Both the position numbers and the translations under genes were made by a program. A stretch of DNA of 64,000 nucleotides from Epiperipatus broadwayi (lineage: Eukaryota; Onychophora; Udeonychophora; Euonychophora; Peripatidae), in assembly GCA_028023455.1 (NCBI GenBank), contig JAQFVV010000072.1, positions 6,192,794-6,256,793 on the forward strand, given 5' to 3'. Below are positions 1-12,100 of this stretch, one piece after another. Numbering within the stretch: the first letter of the stretch is position 1; each line of letters starts with the position of its first letter. The notes under the pieces were generated by a model. That model saw nothing but the letters and a program-made list of their open reading frames with translations. It was not told where the DNA came from and did no database searches.

Positions 1-200
1 AATACAGTGCTCTCAAATTTAAGATTCCTCACTAATGAAAGCCATAAGCTAGAAACTAGTTTGGGAATATTGCATAGGTAGAGACTAGTTAGAAATTTCA
101 GCATCCATTTATTACTATGACTTGCACTAGGTGGTAATATTGTATCGAGAAAGTTACTTCTGTATTAACAAATTGTGTAAGCAAAGGTAATGGTAGTCAT
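1..200 (+). repeat. Dispersed repeat family A, copy 1
   Basis: The block shares an ordered set of motifs with blocks near 2300-2600, 4100-4400 and 25250-25470: a 'ctcaaat...ctca.tgaaag.c.taagc.agaaactagt' type core, then 'gcatccatttattactatg' and 'cactaggtggtaat.ttgta'. The copies differ by many substitutions, so they are old. The family is unidentified: no coding sequence, terminal repeat or RNA promoter is visible. The left end is cut by the window. Confidence 0.5.
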
Positions 201-2239
201 GTGATATTGTAGTTGTTTTATTTCATAATTAATAAAATAAAAACTCACCTATTTTTTTAAATTAATTTTCATTCACTGTTGGGAGGGAAAAACTAAGGAA
301 ATTTGGAATTTTCATTATTTTGAAGAATCTTTATAGTACATTATAGGTTAAGTCAAGACAAAAGTTGTGATAGTTTGGAGAATTGTGCAATGATTTTTTG
401 ATAATATTGTATATGAACAAAAAAAAAAGATAATGTAGGAAATGTCTAAGCTGTTGTTACGAAATTTAAGAAGAAATTGAAAAATTTTCATTCTTAATAT
501 AAAGCGTATCAATTACAATCATTTTTCTAATGTAGATTTAGTGAAATACTTAAGTATTATAAAAGTTATAAACATTAGCAATGATTCATGGCATTTTCTA
601 TGATCACATATAAACTGAAAGTAATATATAATAAGAATTTCTCTAAGTTCAAGAATCAATCAAATAAAGTTGACTAAGCTGTTTATAAGTGTACGAGACA
701 CAATTGCTTAGAATTCCAGGTCATTAAAGATCAAATTCCAAATATGCTGCTATAATTCTAGCACTTATTATGAGTTTAAGTAATGAATAAGTGATAGTGC
801 TTTTTTAAATCCCTACTCATATCCCCAGCTAGTTTCTGGATTATGAGTTTGTCAGTGAGAAGTTTTGCAGGTAATGCATCTTTCATCCAACTGCTATCTT
901 TTGCCTTTTTTTTTTTTCTTTGTACTTTCAAATTACTTCCTGAAATTTGAAAACATCTTAATATTGTGACTCCACATCAACTTATTTGCATACTAGTTCA
1001 GTATTTATGTATTTTGATATCCTTTAATAACTGTCTGCAGCTCCTTACTTTGGCCAGGATTGCAAAAAAAACCCAAAATGACTTCAGCTAATACAGAGCT
1101 TTGGAGTTATATTAATCCTAGATAAAGATGCAGTTTACATCTATACTCCTAGCACTTTCTACACCACTTACTGAAATTCCATACTATTCAACAAAATTTC
1201 ATCAGATTTAGAGGATATAGGTGTAAATTAATATGTAATATGTAAAATAATATTTAGAAAACAGATATATGATTATTATATTTTCATCTCAGATAATAAT
1301 TGGAAAATAAATATCTTTGAAAGCATCACAGTAATATATTTTATTTAGATAGCAGACACAATTCAGTGTAATTGTGTGCAAAAAAGTTCGTAAATTAATT
1401 TTAATGTAATTGTATGCAAAAAAAAATCCATAAGAAATTAGAAACCAAAAATTATTTCTCTTCATATAGTAATTAATGATACGAAATGCAAATTCACAAA
1501 GCAGGCACAATTAATTTTATTTTAAATAAATTGTATGTAGGCCGGGAGTCATTTTTCAATGAGAACAAATTGAATTTGAAAACAAAGAAGTGCATAAAAC
1601 ATTTTAATCCACAAAGCAGGGAAAATTATTTACACTAGTTAGAAGAAATAAACAATTTACTGCATTCCTCAATGGCATTCTCAATACGTTTTATATATAA
1701 TTGCTTCCACGAACATTATTTATTTTCAAAATAAATTGTTTTTGCATTCTAGTTTTTTGTTTTTTTTTATTACTGTTTATTATGAAATTATATTAATTAC
1801 AAACATATTACAGTTTCTTTTTTTGTTTTTCATTTTGCGTGGAAAAATGGAAGTTTTTTTTTTTTTTTTGCAATTTCTATCTGTACGAAAGAATATTAAA
1901 TAATACACATTTCATTTTCTGAATAAATACTATTATTTTACGTATTACATTATTCTGTTTTTTTTATTATTTTTATTTCTTTTTGTACATGAAAAAATGG
2001 AAGCTTCTCTGGATTTTTTACCCCCATTTTTTTACCAAAAAAAAAAATCATATGATCAATGTCTTTATTTGTTAAATAATTAATTGATATTGTTTTATTA
2101 AATTATTCTTATTTGAAAATATATAATTTTTTTGAATTTATTTAATATATTCTTGGATTAATAAATTAAAGAATAATTTAAAATATTTTGGTTTTTTTGA
2201 TTGATTAATTTTTATTTCGTTTTAATGTTGAAGAGCATA

Positions 2240-2600
2240 CATACAAGTTGGGATTAAGATAAAAATGCATACAATTACTATAAAAAAAAAAATGGATACG
2301 AAAATGTAGAAATGCTGAACTAGTGATATATCTATATAACTATGCAAGCAAATTGATTTAGACTTAAACATTAAGATTATTTAAATTTCAAGTTCATAAC
2401 TTGGTAGTAGAAAAAAAAAATCAAATATGGCTGCTACATGTAAGATGCTTTAGTTCTCAAATTTATCCTTGACAAAAGGTCTAAGCCAGAAACTAATTTG
2501 CAGCTATAGATGGTACAACATTGTTATAAGAATCTAGGAAAAACTAGCATTTATTGTTTACTTAATCTTTCACTAGGTGGTAGAATTGTAGTAATTTACA
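2240..2600 (+). repeat. Dispersed repeat family A, copy 2
   Basis: This copy carries the 'ctgaact.gtg.tat.tctatataactatgcaa.caa' block that recurs near 4110, then 'atggctgctacatg', then the 'aagccagaaactaattt' core and 'ctttcactaggtggta' seen in copy 1. It runs into the LINE relic that follows, so the repeat and the LINE may belong together or one may have inserted beside the other. Confidence 0.5.
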
Positions 2601-3560
2601 TGTATTTCCTACCAAAGCTCTACCAAATAATAGACAATTTCTCATTGTCATCTCATCTTGAAATCAATCCTAAGAAATCTTCCTCATGGAAAATTCTTTC
2701 AGGAGAAACAATAACTTCAAGATTCCTTGTCAAGCCACAAGAATTTCTGGGCTTTCCAATTTACCTTTCTCAATCATCATTGTCAAGATAGATACAAAAT
2801 ACTCTAATAGATTCTACCTCTAAACTAATTCAAACTCTCTCTAAAGTATATTTATCATTACAAGTAAAGGTTGCACTCCTCAACATGAAAGTAATGTCGA
2901 GAATTGCATACTATCTGCGTATCATTACCATTTCAAAAGCTTTTTCCAAAAAGATTAGTAACTTATGCTCCAAACTTTTCTGGAAGGACAGCACCGCATC
3001 AGTTAGCATGTCCAGAATGCAAATACAACGGGATGTCTCTTCACTCCATTCCTGCAATTCTTTTTCAAAAATCTTTTACATTAATTATCAACCTCATGAA
3101 AAAACATGAATCAATAACTTTTAATGAATCAATTCATCCCACAGAGTGTCCTCCACCTCGTAAAATGTGCTGGCTGGGTCAACTATTCTGGACGCTGAAT
3201 CAGCATTTAACTGTAGCTCAAAAATTACAAAAATCAAAAATTACCATCCCACAATTACTCCGAATCTTGGCTTCACCAACTACAAATTAACAACAATTTT
3301 TAAATTTCTAACTCTTGAGCCTAAATACTTTAATCTTATTATTAAAATAAACTTAGAAGCCGTGCCCACAAATAAATTTCTTCATTTCAAAAGATTTTAC
3401 CATAAGATAGACCCTATTTGTCAAATATGTAAAAGGCAAGAAGTCGTTCAACTGTATAATATACTCGTGCCCTGAGCTCAATAAAATAAATTTAGCCATA
3501 TACTAAAACTTAAAGATGGATTATACTACAAAATCAGGTCTATAAAAGAAGCCTTACAAA
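2600..3560 (+). pseudogene. Non-LTR retrotransposon (LINE) relic: reverse transcriptase end and C-terminal zinc knuckle
   Basis: Three frames read in turn resemble the end of a LINE reverse transcriptase and its C-terminal region. Frame one (to 2791) holds a segment around EINPKKSS and FLGFPI, the usual block after the RT palm. The next part (2885-3109) has a thumb-like stretch ending near LCSKLFWK. The last part (3167-3475) ends in a CQIC...E..H....CPE type CCHC knuckle, with the histidine and last cysteine only recoverable in another frame. Stops and frame changes show that it is dead. The style is closest to L1/Tx1-like elements, but the clade is uncertain. No endonuclease domain or poly-A end was seen. 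Confidence 0.6.
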
Positions 3561-4009
3561 CTAAACAGTTCCCTATTATTAAACTGTCAATCTTTATTAC
3601 ACATGCTATATGGAATGTCAGCTGTAAGGTAATGTTCACTTGTCCCTAAACCAGTAAATCTATTCATGAAAATTATAAGGAAAGTAAAAAACAGGGACTT
3701 CATCATAGCATCAAAACTCATATACAATGAAACATGAAATTTACTTAATATATCAGATCCACCGAATCATTAGTAGATTTGTCTAGGCAAAAGATGATTA
3801 ATAGATACATTATGTATCAATCCTAATAGGTAACTAAAAATGCTACATCAGTACATTATTATCAGTCAGAAGATAATCAATATACAAATGGTTCCAGACT
3901 GTTGAAATATGTAAAACATAATATTTTCTGTATGTTAAAAGTATGTAAACACACTATTTTTCATAAATAAATAAAATTCTTTTGAGATTAAAAGTATTAT
4001 ATAAGTTGC

Positions 4010-4470
4010 AGTCATGGGATATTGTTTGGATTTTGATGGATCTTGGTCAAAGAATAGAGATCTATATAAATATTAAAAAAATTGGGAGGACCAAAATATA
4101 TTAGATACTGAACTGGTGTCATGTCTAAATAACTATGCAAACAAGTTGTTTTGATTGAAAACATTGAAATGTTATTGAATTTCAGGCTGATAATTTGATA
4201 GCATAAAAAAGAATAAAAGATGGCTGCTAAATGAAAGGGATATTAGATCAAAATAATGTAGGTACAGTAGATCCACATTTTTCACTGAAGGCTATAAACC
4301 AGAAACTAATCTGGGGATACAATAGAGCACCTTAGACAAGAATTTAATAAACATTATTCTTTAACATCTATTGATTATTTAAACTTATATTATGCCACAG
4401 AACTAAATAGAATACATGGGATTTGCTCCTAAAAAGAATTGTATACGCCAGAGTCATGTGATATTGTTTA
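4010..4470 (+). repeat. Dispersed repeat family A, copy 3
   Basis: This copy has 'gaactggtgtcatgtctaa' and 'aactatgcaaacaag' as in copy 2, then 'gatggctgctaaatg', 'ctataaaccagaaactaat' and 'catctattgattattt'. A flanking 'gtcatgggatattgtttgga' at about 4014 recurs near 4454 and, in similar form, near 190 and 41185. Together these suggest a longer parent repeat of which each copy keeps a part. Confidence 0.5.
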
Positions 4471-5603
4471 GATTTTAATTCCAGATCTTCATGAATTCAT
4501 GATTTTGGTATGCAGATTAAAGAATGAATTAATAATAATTGTTTTTTAGACAAAACTTTAGCAGATCTATGTAAAATATATAATTAGCCCAAATTCAGTC
4601 TATTTACGATCCATGTTATCCTATGTAAACTGTAGTTAAAATATCAAATATGGTCATAGAAAATTGGAAGTCACAGCAAATTTAAACAGATTGTAATAAT
4701 TTTGTTACTAATGTTTAAGGAAACAGATCATACATAATAAACTATGTCATGTAACTTTAATGAAATCACTTGATGTTAAAATGGCATCCATATAAATTTC
4801 AGTTCAACAAAAATTAAACTAAGATTACCCCAATTGATAGTTGGAATGGATTATGTTGAGTCTATGGATTAGACTATAGTTATGTCTCGGAAGACCAAAT
4901 CTAGTTGGCTTTGTTATTGTAAAAAATGGACTTGCATTAAAATTTTTCAGATGTTTAAAGATTTTAATTGGTTGAAAGGGTCCTGCATGGTTTAGTGCAA
5001 TGCTAGAATGTCAAGTTAGAATCAAAGTTCATAAATCAAGGCTCCATCTCTGCCATGTCCAATTCTAACACTTTTTATAAACTCCTATAGTAAACAATTC
5101 TATTTTTTTTTTTTTTATCATTTAAAAGGATATGATGATTGATATTCATATGATGTATTTTGGCCAGCAGTCCACCTGTTCTCAGTGAAATTTTATTTCA
5201 TCATATAGATTAAAGGATTCATAGCGCATTCTTGTATCTGTCTATATATATATATATGCTGAAAAAAATTAAAAAATATTGAACATTTGATTCAAAGCAT
5301 ATAATATTATTATTCCTGCATTTTATTAACTGGGTAGTTGTTGACTTCATGTATATATCAAAAATAGTGGATCATTAAACAAATCCTGTAAATAAAAGCT
5401 TTAGTTTTGCCACTCAACATGGGTATGACAATAAGATTGGCATTAACAAGGGCATTGGGCATTCCATCATCAGATTTTCAATGATATGAATGGCTGAAGA
5501 GTTGGAGGGTGGAGAAGACTGAAGCCTGTCCATTAAAGTTTGAAGATTTGCTGTCTTAATATAAATTAAGCACTGGTTATATGTATGTTTGGGAGATGTT
5601 GAG

Positions 5604-5655
5604 CTTGACCAATTGATAAGTGCTGGTTCAGCAAGAAATATATATATTGAAGACC
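5604..5655 (+). ncRNA. Decayed hammerhead ribozyme, first unit of old dimer
   Basis: Aligned to the intact motif at 40914-40960, the CTGATGA core reads TTGATAA (5613-5619), stem II is GTGCTG/CAGCA with loop GTT, and GAAA follows at 5635-5638. The stem III and cleavage segment has decayed to a TA run. Two core changes make cleavage unlikely. Confidence 0.65.
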
Positions 5656-5705
5656 ATTTATCTTTATCACAAGTATGTGGATGTGTGTATCGATTGTATA
5701 AGATG

Positions 5706-5760
5706 GAGTGGATAGCTATAGGGAGATTGAAGGTCTGAATTCAAATCCCTTCTAATTACA
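5706..5760 (+). promoter_or_regulatory. tRNA-like segment with A-box and B-box (possible RNA polymerase III promoter)
   Basis: TAGCTATAGGG at 5713-5723 fits an A-box except for one position, and AATTCAAATCC at 5738-5748 resembles the B-box GGTTCRANNCC. The second unit has the better AGTTCAAATCC near 6154-6164 behind a weaker A-box. Spacing is shorter than in most tRNAs but plausible for a tRNA-derived repeat. An internal polymerase III promoter would let the repeat carry its own transcription start; this is inference. Confidence 0.45.
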
Positions 5761-6013
5761 TTAAATTCAGGATAGGTAATATACTTGTATTTAAATATTT
5801 CATATTCAGCCTGTATTCTGCCCATCCTCTTCTGTGTATTTAAATGAACATATTAAGGTCCTATATGTGAGGGTCAGAGTGACTTAAAGTCAATATGATA
5901 ATAAGATTAGCGTTAAGGGTGGAGAAGATTTATGTCTGTCCATTAAAGTTTGAAGATTTTTTGTCTTAATATAAACTGAGTACTGATTATATATGTGTGT
6001 GGGAGATGATGAT

Positions 6014-6066
6014 TTGGATCAACTGTTGAGTGCTGATTCTGCACGTAAATATGTATATTGGAGTTC
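6014..6066 (+). ncRNA. Decayed hammerhead ribozyme, second unit of old dimer
   Basis: The core reads CTGTTGA (6023-6029) where CTGATGA is required. Stem II is GTGCTG/CTGCAC with one mismatch, and the GAAA box is interrupted as GTAAA from 6045. 'TTGGAG' follows at the place of the 3' strand of stem I. It is recognisable by alignment with its partner 410 nt upstream and with the younger pair, but it is not expected to cleave. Confidence 0.65.
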
Positions 6067-7587
6067 ATTTATCTTTTTTACCTGTATGGTTGTGTGTATC
6101 GGTTGTATAAGATGAAGTAGATAGTTGTAGAGAGCTTGAAAGTCTGAGTTCAAATCCTTTCTAATTACATTAAGTTCAGTATAGACAATATATTTGTATT
6201 AAAATATTATTATTTTAATAATGCTGAACCTAGGGGACATTTTGTAGCGAATAAAATTCTTGTTTTATTAGTTTAATAATATAAGTGTTATATAGTCTTA
6301 CTTTTTGAAAATATTAAGCAAAAGATATTTAAACATTAATTCAAGTAAATAATTTCAGACTCAGTGATAATAAAATGTTTTTAAAATATGTAAAACAAAA
6401 TGTCTTTTAATTATTAAATAATACAATATAAAAGTATTGAGTATTTCAATTAACATCACTTTTAAAATATTTCCAATGTAATGCCAGCTTTACTATATTT
6501 GTTTAGCAATGCAAAATACATTGGTAGCTATGACATGATTATAAAATGTCCTGATTTAATTCTGAAATGAGGATATCTTCTGCATAGTTTCTTATTAAAG
6601 CATATCTCAGTATAAAACTTAAATTTTCATTCACTTCCATAGTTAAAAAAAAATTTTATATTGATTATTTTATTTAAAGAAAACCATATCTGCAATGCGT
6701 GTTATAAAATTTCTAAGAAATGGATTAATCAGATTTACACGTATAGTTCAATTAATTTACATGTATTTGCATATATTTGCATACAGCAACATGGTTATGC
6801 TTACTCTTTATTGCCCATGATTATGAGAGCTAAGTTCTCTTGAAAGCGCTCGGGCACTAATTATTATGTATTATAATTTACATTAATTTTATAATAAATT
6901 GTGATTTAATTTGAAGAAACTCTGCTGTTATGCGCTGATTTGTGCATTAAAATTATACACATATATATATATAGTAAGTAGCTGAGTGTGAAATAATTTC
7001 TATTTATATTTTTTATTATTATTTTAATTAAGAAACTGACAATATTTATATTATAAATGTAATTCAATTAAATTAGGTGTTCAATATCTAATATTTGTTC
7101 TATGGAAAACACCTTGACAGATTTAAAATATTTTAATAGAATAATCAATCTAAATAAAATTGAAACAAACAACTAGTTATAGTTACAATTATTTATATTT
7201 GACCATTGTATATATATATTAAAATATTTTATTTAACTTTCATTTAGAACGATTTAAAGTTAGAGTATAATTTGTATTATATGCTAGTCTCTTCATTTTT
7301 GATTGTCATTGTATAATATTCTGAGCTTTATCTTTTGCATGTTTATGTAGTCATGGAGGATAATTAAAGTCTGGGAACTATACAGCTACATGTAACCTAT
7401 ATTTGTTTTATATTTTTGCCTCCTAATGAAAAAAGAAAATTTATAAATTATTATCTTATAAAATGGCAGTCTTATGAAGAACTTTACTTTTAAATTATTT
7501 ATTTATGTGACTCTGGAATATGTGTGCGTGTGTATTTGTGTAGAAGCAACTCATCTATGTATATATATATAATTGATGGTTTTTTAG

Positions 7588-7782
7588 GAGGCTCGGAATA
7601 TTCTACTGTCTTTAAATAATATCACAGTCGATTCCTGCACAGTACGGAAGTCATATAGCATTAATTCCTTAAGCAGAATTCATACTGTCCAAAGGGCTAT
7701 CAAACAAACTCAAGTATTAGTTAATAAAGTACATCAAGGTATCGAAAAAAAATTATTATCAGCGAAAAAAGAAAATGAAAAA
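7588..7782 (+). CDS. UVRAG: UVRAG exon A (coiled-coil start)
   Basis: A 195-nt exon (65 codons, phase 0 at both ends) lies between an acceptor after TTTTTTAG and the donor GTAAGT at 7783. It encodes a stretch beginning EARNILLSLNN and, further on, RIHTVQRAIKQTQ, which matches the conserved UVRAG segment joining the C2 domain to the coiled coil. UVRAG binds Beclin 1 through this coiled coil, replacing ATG14 in the endosomal PI3-kinase complex II (VPS34-VPS15-Beclin 1-UVRAG; yeast Vps38), and so promotes PI3P formation on endosomes and autophagosome maturation. Gene identity rests on the whole exon chain, particularly exons D to H. The following intron of 8.2 kb holds a young Ty3 element. Confidence 0.88.
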
Positions 7783-8192
7783 GTAAGTTTTAATAATTAT
7801 ATGTATACTTGAAAGTAGTAAACTTTTTTTCAAGTGATATTAGTTTAAAAAATAATAAAATAAAATAAAAAGTGAATATTATGATCTTATATTTTAATAT
7901 ACATAGATATGCAATATTGTGTTGCTGTTTTTTTGTTATTTTATTATATATACATATATAGTATCTAAAATTACTTAAATGTACATAATAAAATAAAAAT
8001 GCATATTACAAAAGTAAAAAGTTCATTTAAAAATAAAGATTAAAAAAGATAACATATAAAAATAAAATTTATTTTTATTGTAAATTATTATTTTAAAATT
8101 AATCAGTTATTCACAAATTAAAATAGGGTGTGAGGGTATGTAGCATACTTTCGATTTATTATTTTTAAGAGACCAAAGAAAATAAACAATAG

Positions 8193-8901
8193 TGCTACAT
8201 GTGTGTGTATGTGCATGTATAGAAAAAAATACGTTTAACCAATAATAAAAATAAATGTAAAACTAACGGATTGCTAATTGTGTTTTGTAAATAATTAAAT
8301 GATATATTAGCGCTAAACTATAAAGTAATTTATCAAGAAGGATTGGATAATGTAAACAAAGCCATTGCTTAGAATAGACAATGTTAAAGGCGTGACATTA
8401 TCTAATCAGGGATCCTATAAGAACTAAAGAGATGACCACCACGTGGACAGCGGATGGCCAATGAAGGGAGGCTACTCCAAAATAAAGGCGTGACAAGTAA
8501 TGGATCTAATATTGAACTGAGAGAGGACACTTGCTAAGTGAAGCGCTTGAAAGGTAGATGTGCCATTTCCTCGGGTGCTCCAGTCAGCTCCTTTGCTTCA
8601 CCTAGCCTTGTGGAGAGGTTTACCTCCGGACGTGCCAAAGTAAACCTAGGGAACTATAACAGGTCGTACCGATCTCTTTATTATTTTACTCTGCCTTCGG
8701 GCCCCTTATTTATATATAATAATATTAGCGTGTATATATTATTTGTACTTTGTATATATTAATAGTGATTAACATATATATAAACCTTTAAATAAATCTT
8801 CGTTATTTAAACCTACTTGCCGGTCTGCCTCATTAATTATTTTATATTGTGTTATTGATAGTTGCAATCCAGCGAGCAATAGAGTGCCGCTGGACACTGA
8901 A
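8193..8901 (+). repeat. 5' LTR of the Ty3 element
   Basis: It begins TGCTACATGTG and ends GGACACTGAA, directly before the primer-binding-like site. An AATAAA at 8791 could serve polyadenylation. A 74-codon open frame (8538-8762) is present in both LTRs simply because they are copies. Confidence 0.92.
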
Positions 8902-8919
8902 TTGGCGCAGTTACAGTTG
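8902..8919 (+). promoter_or_regulatory. Primer-binding site of the Ty3 element
   Basis: TTGGCGCAGTTACAGTTG lies immediately inside the 5' LTR, where a tRNA 3' end (..CCA) would prime minus-strand DNA. The same TTGGCGCAG core follows the LTR of the element at 63032. I cannot name the tRNA from sequence alone. Confidence 0.7.
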
Positions 8920-9106
8920 ATTACGAACCTCAACGGTGTAATTCTCAGTAATAACAATCAACGCATCGACAGCCGAATACGTTGGCGTCTAATTATTTGA
9001 TTTCGTGAGGAGATAAAACTACTAAGAAAAATATTTTTATATTTCGTTAAATTGACTAAGTTATCGTAAAATTTTTATATTTTTGTTAAATTGACTAAGC
9101 ACCGTA

Positions 9107-12100
9107 ATGCAGCCGGCAATATCCGAATTTGATGTCAGAGAGGCAAGTGAGTGGCCCCTGTACGTCCAACAAATTGAAAAACTGTTAATTATTAACAGAG
9201 TAAAAGACGATAAAAGCAAAACAGCGACCTTATTGTGTTTCGCTGGAAAAGGAGTAATCCAGATCGCAAATAGGCTCTGTGAACCTAAAACCCCGGAAGA
9301 ATTAACATTTGAACAGGTCAAAGATCGTTTGACCGACTATTTTAATCCTCGTGAGTCTAGACACATTGCCAGACTCCACTTTAGAAATCGCCGCCAAGGC
9401 AAGAACGAGCGGACACAAGATTATGATACTGCCCTGCGAGAACTCGCAAAAAACTGCATCTACGATTCATACCTGGAGGAAGCCCTCCTCGAACAATTTT
9501 TATGTGGAATGAGCAGTGATAGTCTGAGACAGCAGTTATTGGCAGATATGGATATTAACTATAAAGTAGCTATCAAACGTGGTATAGCTCACGAACTCGT
9601 GTTGCAGCAATCAAAGGAATTTGCGGCCATGAAAATAGCGGACAACGATCCTTATGAAGTCCACAAAGTAGACAAACCAGATAGAAGGGTGCCTGATCAA
9701 AGTGGAACAACAGACATTAAGAAAAGTCGAATTAAGTGTTTTTGCTGCGGAAAACTAGGTCACATGGCACGTGACTGTTTTTATAAAGACCAACGCTGTG
9801 AACACTGCAATAAATTCGGCCACTGGGAAAAAATGTGCAGAAATAAAAAATACGATAATTATGCAAAGAATAACAGCCAAGAGAGCGTTACGAGAAAATA
9901 TAAACAAGAGGAATTTTCGGCAATTAATAAGGTGTCTTCGGACCAATCACAGAAATTCGAAATAACTGTCAAAATTTACGGAAAACCCCTATCGATGGAA
10001 ATTGACAGCGGTAGTGGGGTGTCGTTACTTTCCATTAAAGATTGGAAAGCCATTGTGGCAGATATGAGACAGCCACCTAGACTGATGCGTACGAATCTGA
10101 AGGCTCGAGACGTCAATGGTAACGCTATAAAAATTAAAGGAGTAATTGAGGCTCCAATTACTTCAAACAATGCGAAAAAAATAGTTACATTGCCGTTATA
10201 TATAGTACACGCCCCCATAAATCCTCTAATTGGCCGTGATTGGTTTCAGCAACTGGGAATAAAAATTGCTTGGGTCAAAAATATTGACATTGAAAAAAAC
10301 ATCAGACAGTGTTTTCCTAAACTTTTCGATGGAGAACCGGGAAGGATAAAAACAAAACCAGTTTCATTAGAATTATCACCCGAAGCAGTGCCTATAATTT
10401 GTAGACCACGAAAGATTCCATACGCTCAGAAAGAAAAAATAGCGGAGGAAATAAAGCAATTGGTTAAAGATGGCGTGCTTGAAGCAACAGAAGAAGCCGA
10501 GTGGGCTACCCCACTGGTTGTAATAACCAAGCCAAATGGACAAATACGTTTGTGCGGCGATTACCGTGTATCAGTCAATAAAGCACTAAACAAACACACA
10601 TACCCCGTTCCTAACTCAAGAGAAATCATAGCGTCGCTCCAAAAGTCTAAATATTTTTCAAAATTAGACCTCAACTCGGCCTTCCACCAAATCCCGGTGA
10701 CCAACAAAGCTGCGAACATTCTAACACTTACTACACACATTAGGTTTATTTAGATGCAAACGTCTACCATTCGGAATAGCTTCAGCACCAAGTATATTCC
10801 AAGCAAAAGTGGAGACTCTTCTAAACGGACTCGAAGGCGTCATCCCCTACTTTGACGATATATTGGTCACTGCTAATTCAGAAAATGAATTGAGCACTCT
10901 TATCTCAAAAGTTTGCCAAAGACTGGAGGAATTTGGAGCAAAATTAAATGCGAAAAAATGTATTTGGAAGGCTACTGAAATAAAATTCCTGGGTCACATA
11001 GTGTCAAACTCAGGAATAAGCCCCTCCCCTGAAAAAGTCAAAGCAGTATCTGACGCCAGAAGACCGAATAACGTAAAACAACTACAGGCCTTTTTGGGCC
11101 TGGTGAACTATTTTGAAAACTTCCTGAATGGCAAAGCACACATAGCGACGCCGCTGTACGAATTATTAAAAAAAAACCAGAAATGGAATTGGGAAGCAGC
11201 ACAAGAGCAAGCATTTCTCCACACCAAAGCCCTTCTCACATCAAATAAACTACTGGTCCATTATGACAGCGAGCGTGAGGTAACCGTGACAACTGATGCA
11301 TCAGAAAATGGCGTGGGGGCAGTGATATGCCATCCATCCCACTCTGGAGAACGTCCTATAGCATACGCGTCATGCACCTTGTCCAAGCGGAAAAGAACTA
11401 CAGCCAGCTAGACAAGGAAGCCCTCACCATAGTGTTTGGAATTCGTAAATTCCACCAATATCTATATGGACGTCCTTTCCAATTAATAACCGACCATAAG
11501 CCACTCTTGGGAATTCTAGGCACGAAACAGATGCCTGAACATTTAAGCCCTCGTATGTTGAGATGGCTTAACATACTAGCAGGTTACAATTATAACCTCG
11601 AATACAAAAAAGGCACGAAAATCGGTCATGCCGACGCGTTATCGCGAATGCCAGATCAGCTCGAGAAAGAAGTAAACGAAGTAGAAATTAATTATATCGA
11701 CACACTAAACAGCCAGACACGTAACAGCGCAAAGGTAGCCGCTTGGACCAGAGAAGACGCTGGCTACAGATGGATCATGGAAAAAATCAGCAAAGGTTGG
11801 CCAAAACAAAGACCATCTTTCTTGCATATAGAGCTATGGAAAGCTCGAGAACAACTGTCCATTTGCAAAGACTGTATACTCAGAGGCGACCAAGTACTAA
11901 TCCCCGTAAGCGGCAGGTCGCAAATACTTAATTTATTGCACGAAGATCATCTGGGCATTGTAAGGGCGAAAGCGTTAGCTCGTAGTTATGTCTGGTGGCC
12001 GAAAATTAACAGTGACAATAGAACAGTGCATAAAAAACTGCACAAACTGCCAGTCGTGTGCAAATGCACCCTCAGCCAAATTCGAGTCCTGGCAAGAAGC

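Larger units (their letters stand above)
5423..6206 (+). repeat. Old retrozyme-like dimer: two copies of a hammerhead-bearing unit
   Basis: Two diverged direct copies cover about 5423-5795 and 5893-6206. Shared blocks run in the same order: 'ataagatt.gc.ttaa', 'tgtccattaaagtttgaaga', 'gtcttaatataaa', a decayed hammerhead, 'catttatctttt', 'gtgtgtatcg.ttgtataaga', a tRNA-like segment, and 'ctaattacatta'. The GAAA boxes of the two hammerheads are 410 nt apart, almost the 413 nt of the younger dimer at 40445-41071. Copy 1 has about 55 nt (near 5455-5510) missing from copy 2. No target duplication is obvious. By comparison with known metazoan retrozymes, the unit would once have produced about a 410-nt self-cleaved RNA. 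That function is inferred, and both ribozymes now carry core changes. Confidence 0.7.
1..7587. other. Region left of the first recognised UVRAG exon
   Basis: This stretch should be intron or upstream sequence of the UVRAG gene, because the first recognised exon begins in phase 0 in the middle of the protein. No earlier exon could be recognised, so the N-terminal C2-domain exons are probably farther left or too short or diverged to see. Long open frames here are AT-rich noise, apart from the LINE relic at about 2600-3560. Three copies of a dispersed repeat and an old hammerhead-bearing dimer are listed separately. In 300-2240, 6210-7580 and most of the remainder I see only AT-rich sequence with short A/T and TA runs. 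Confidence 0.6.

Noticed and set aside
8538-8762. 74-codon open frame repeated at 13302-13526
   Set aside because: It lies within both LTRs, so its repetition follows from the LTR duplication; no protein motif.
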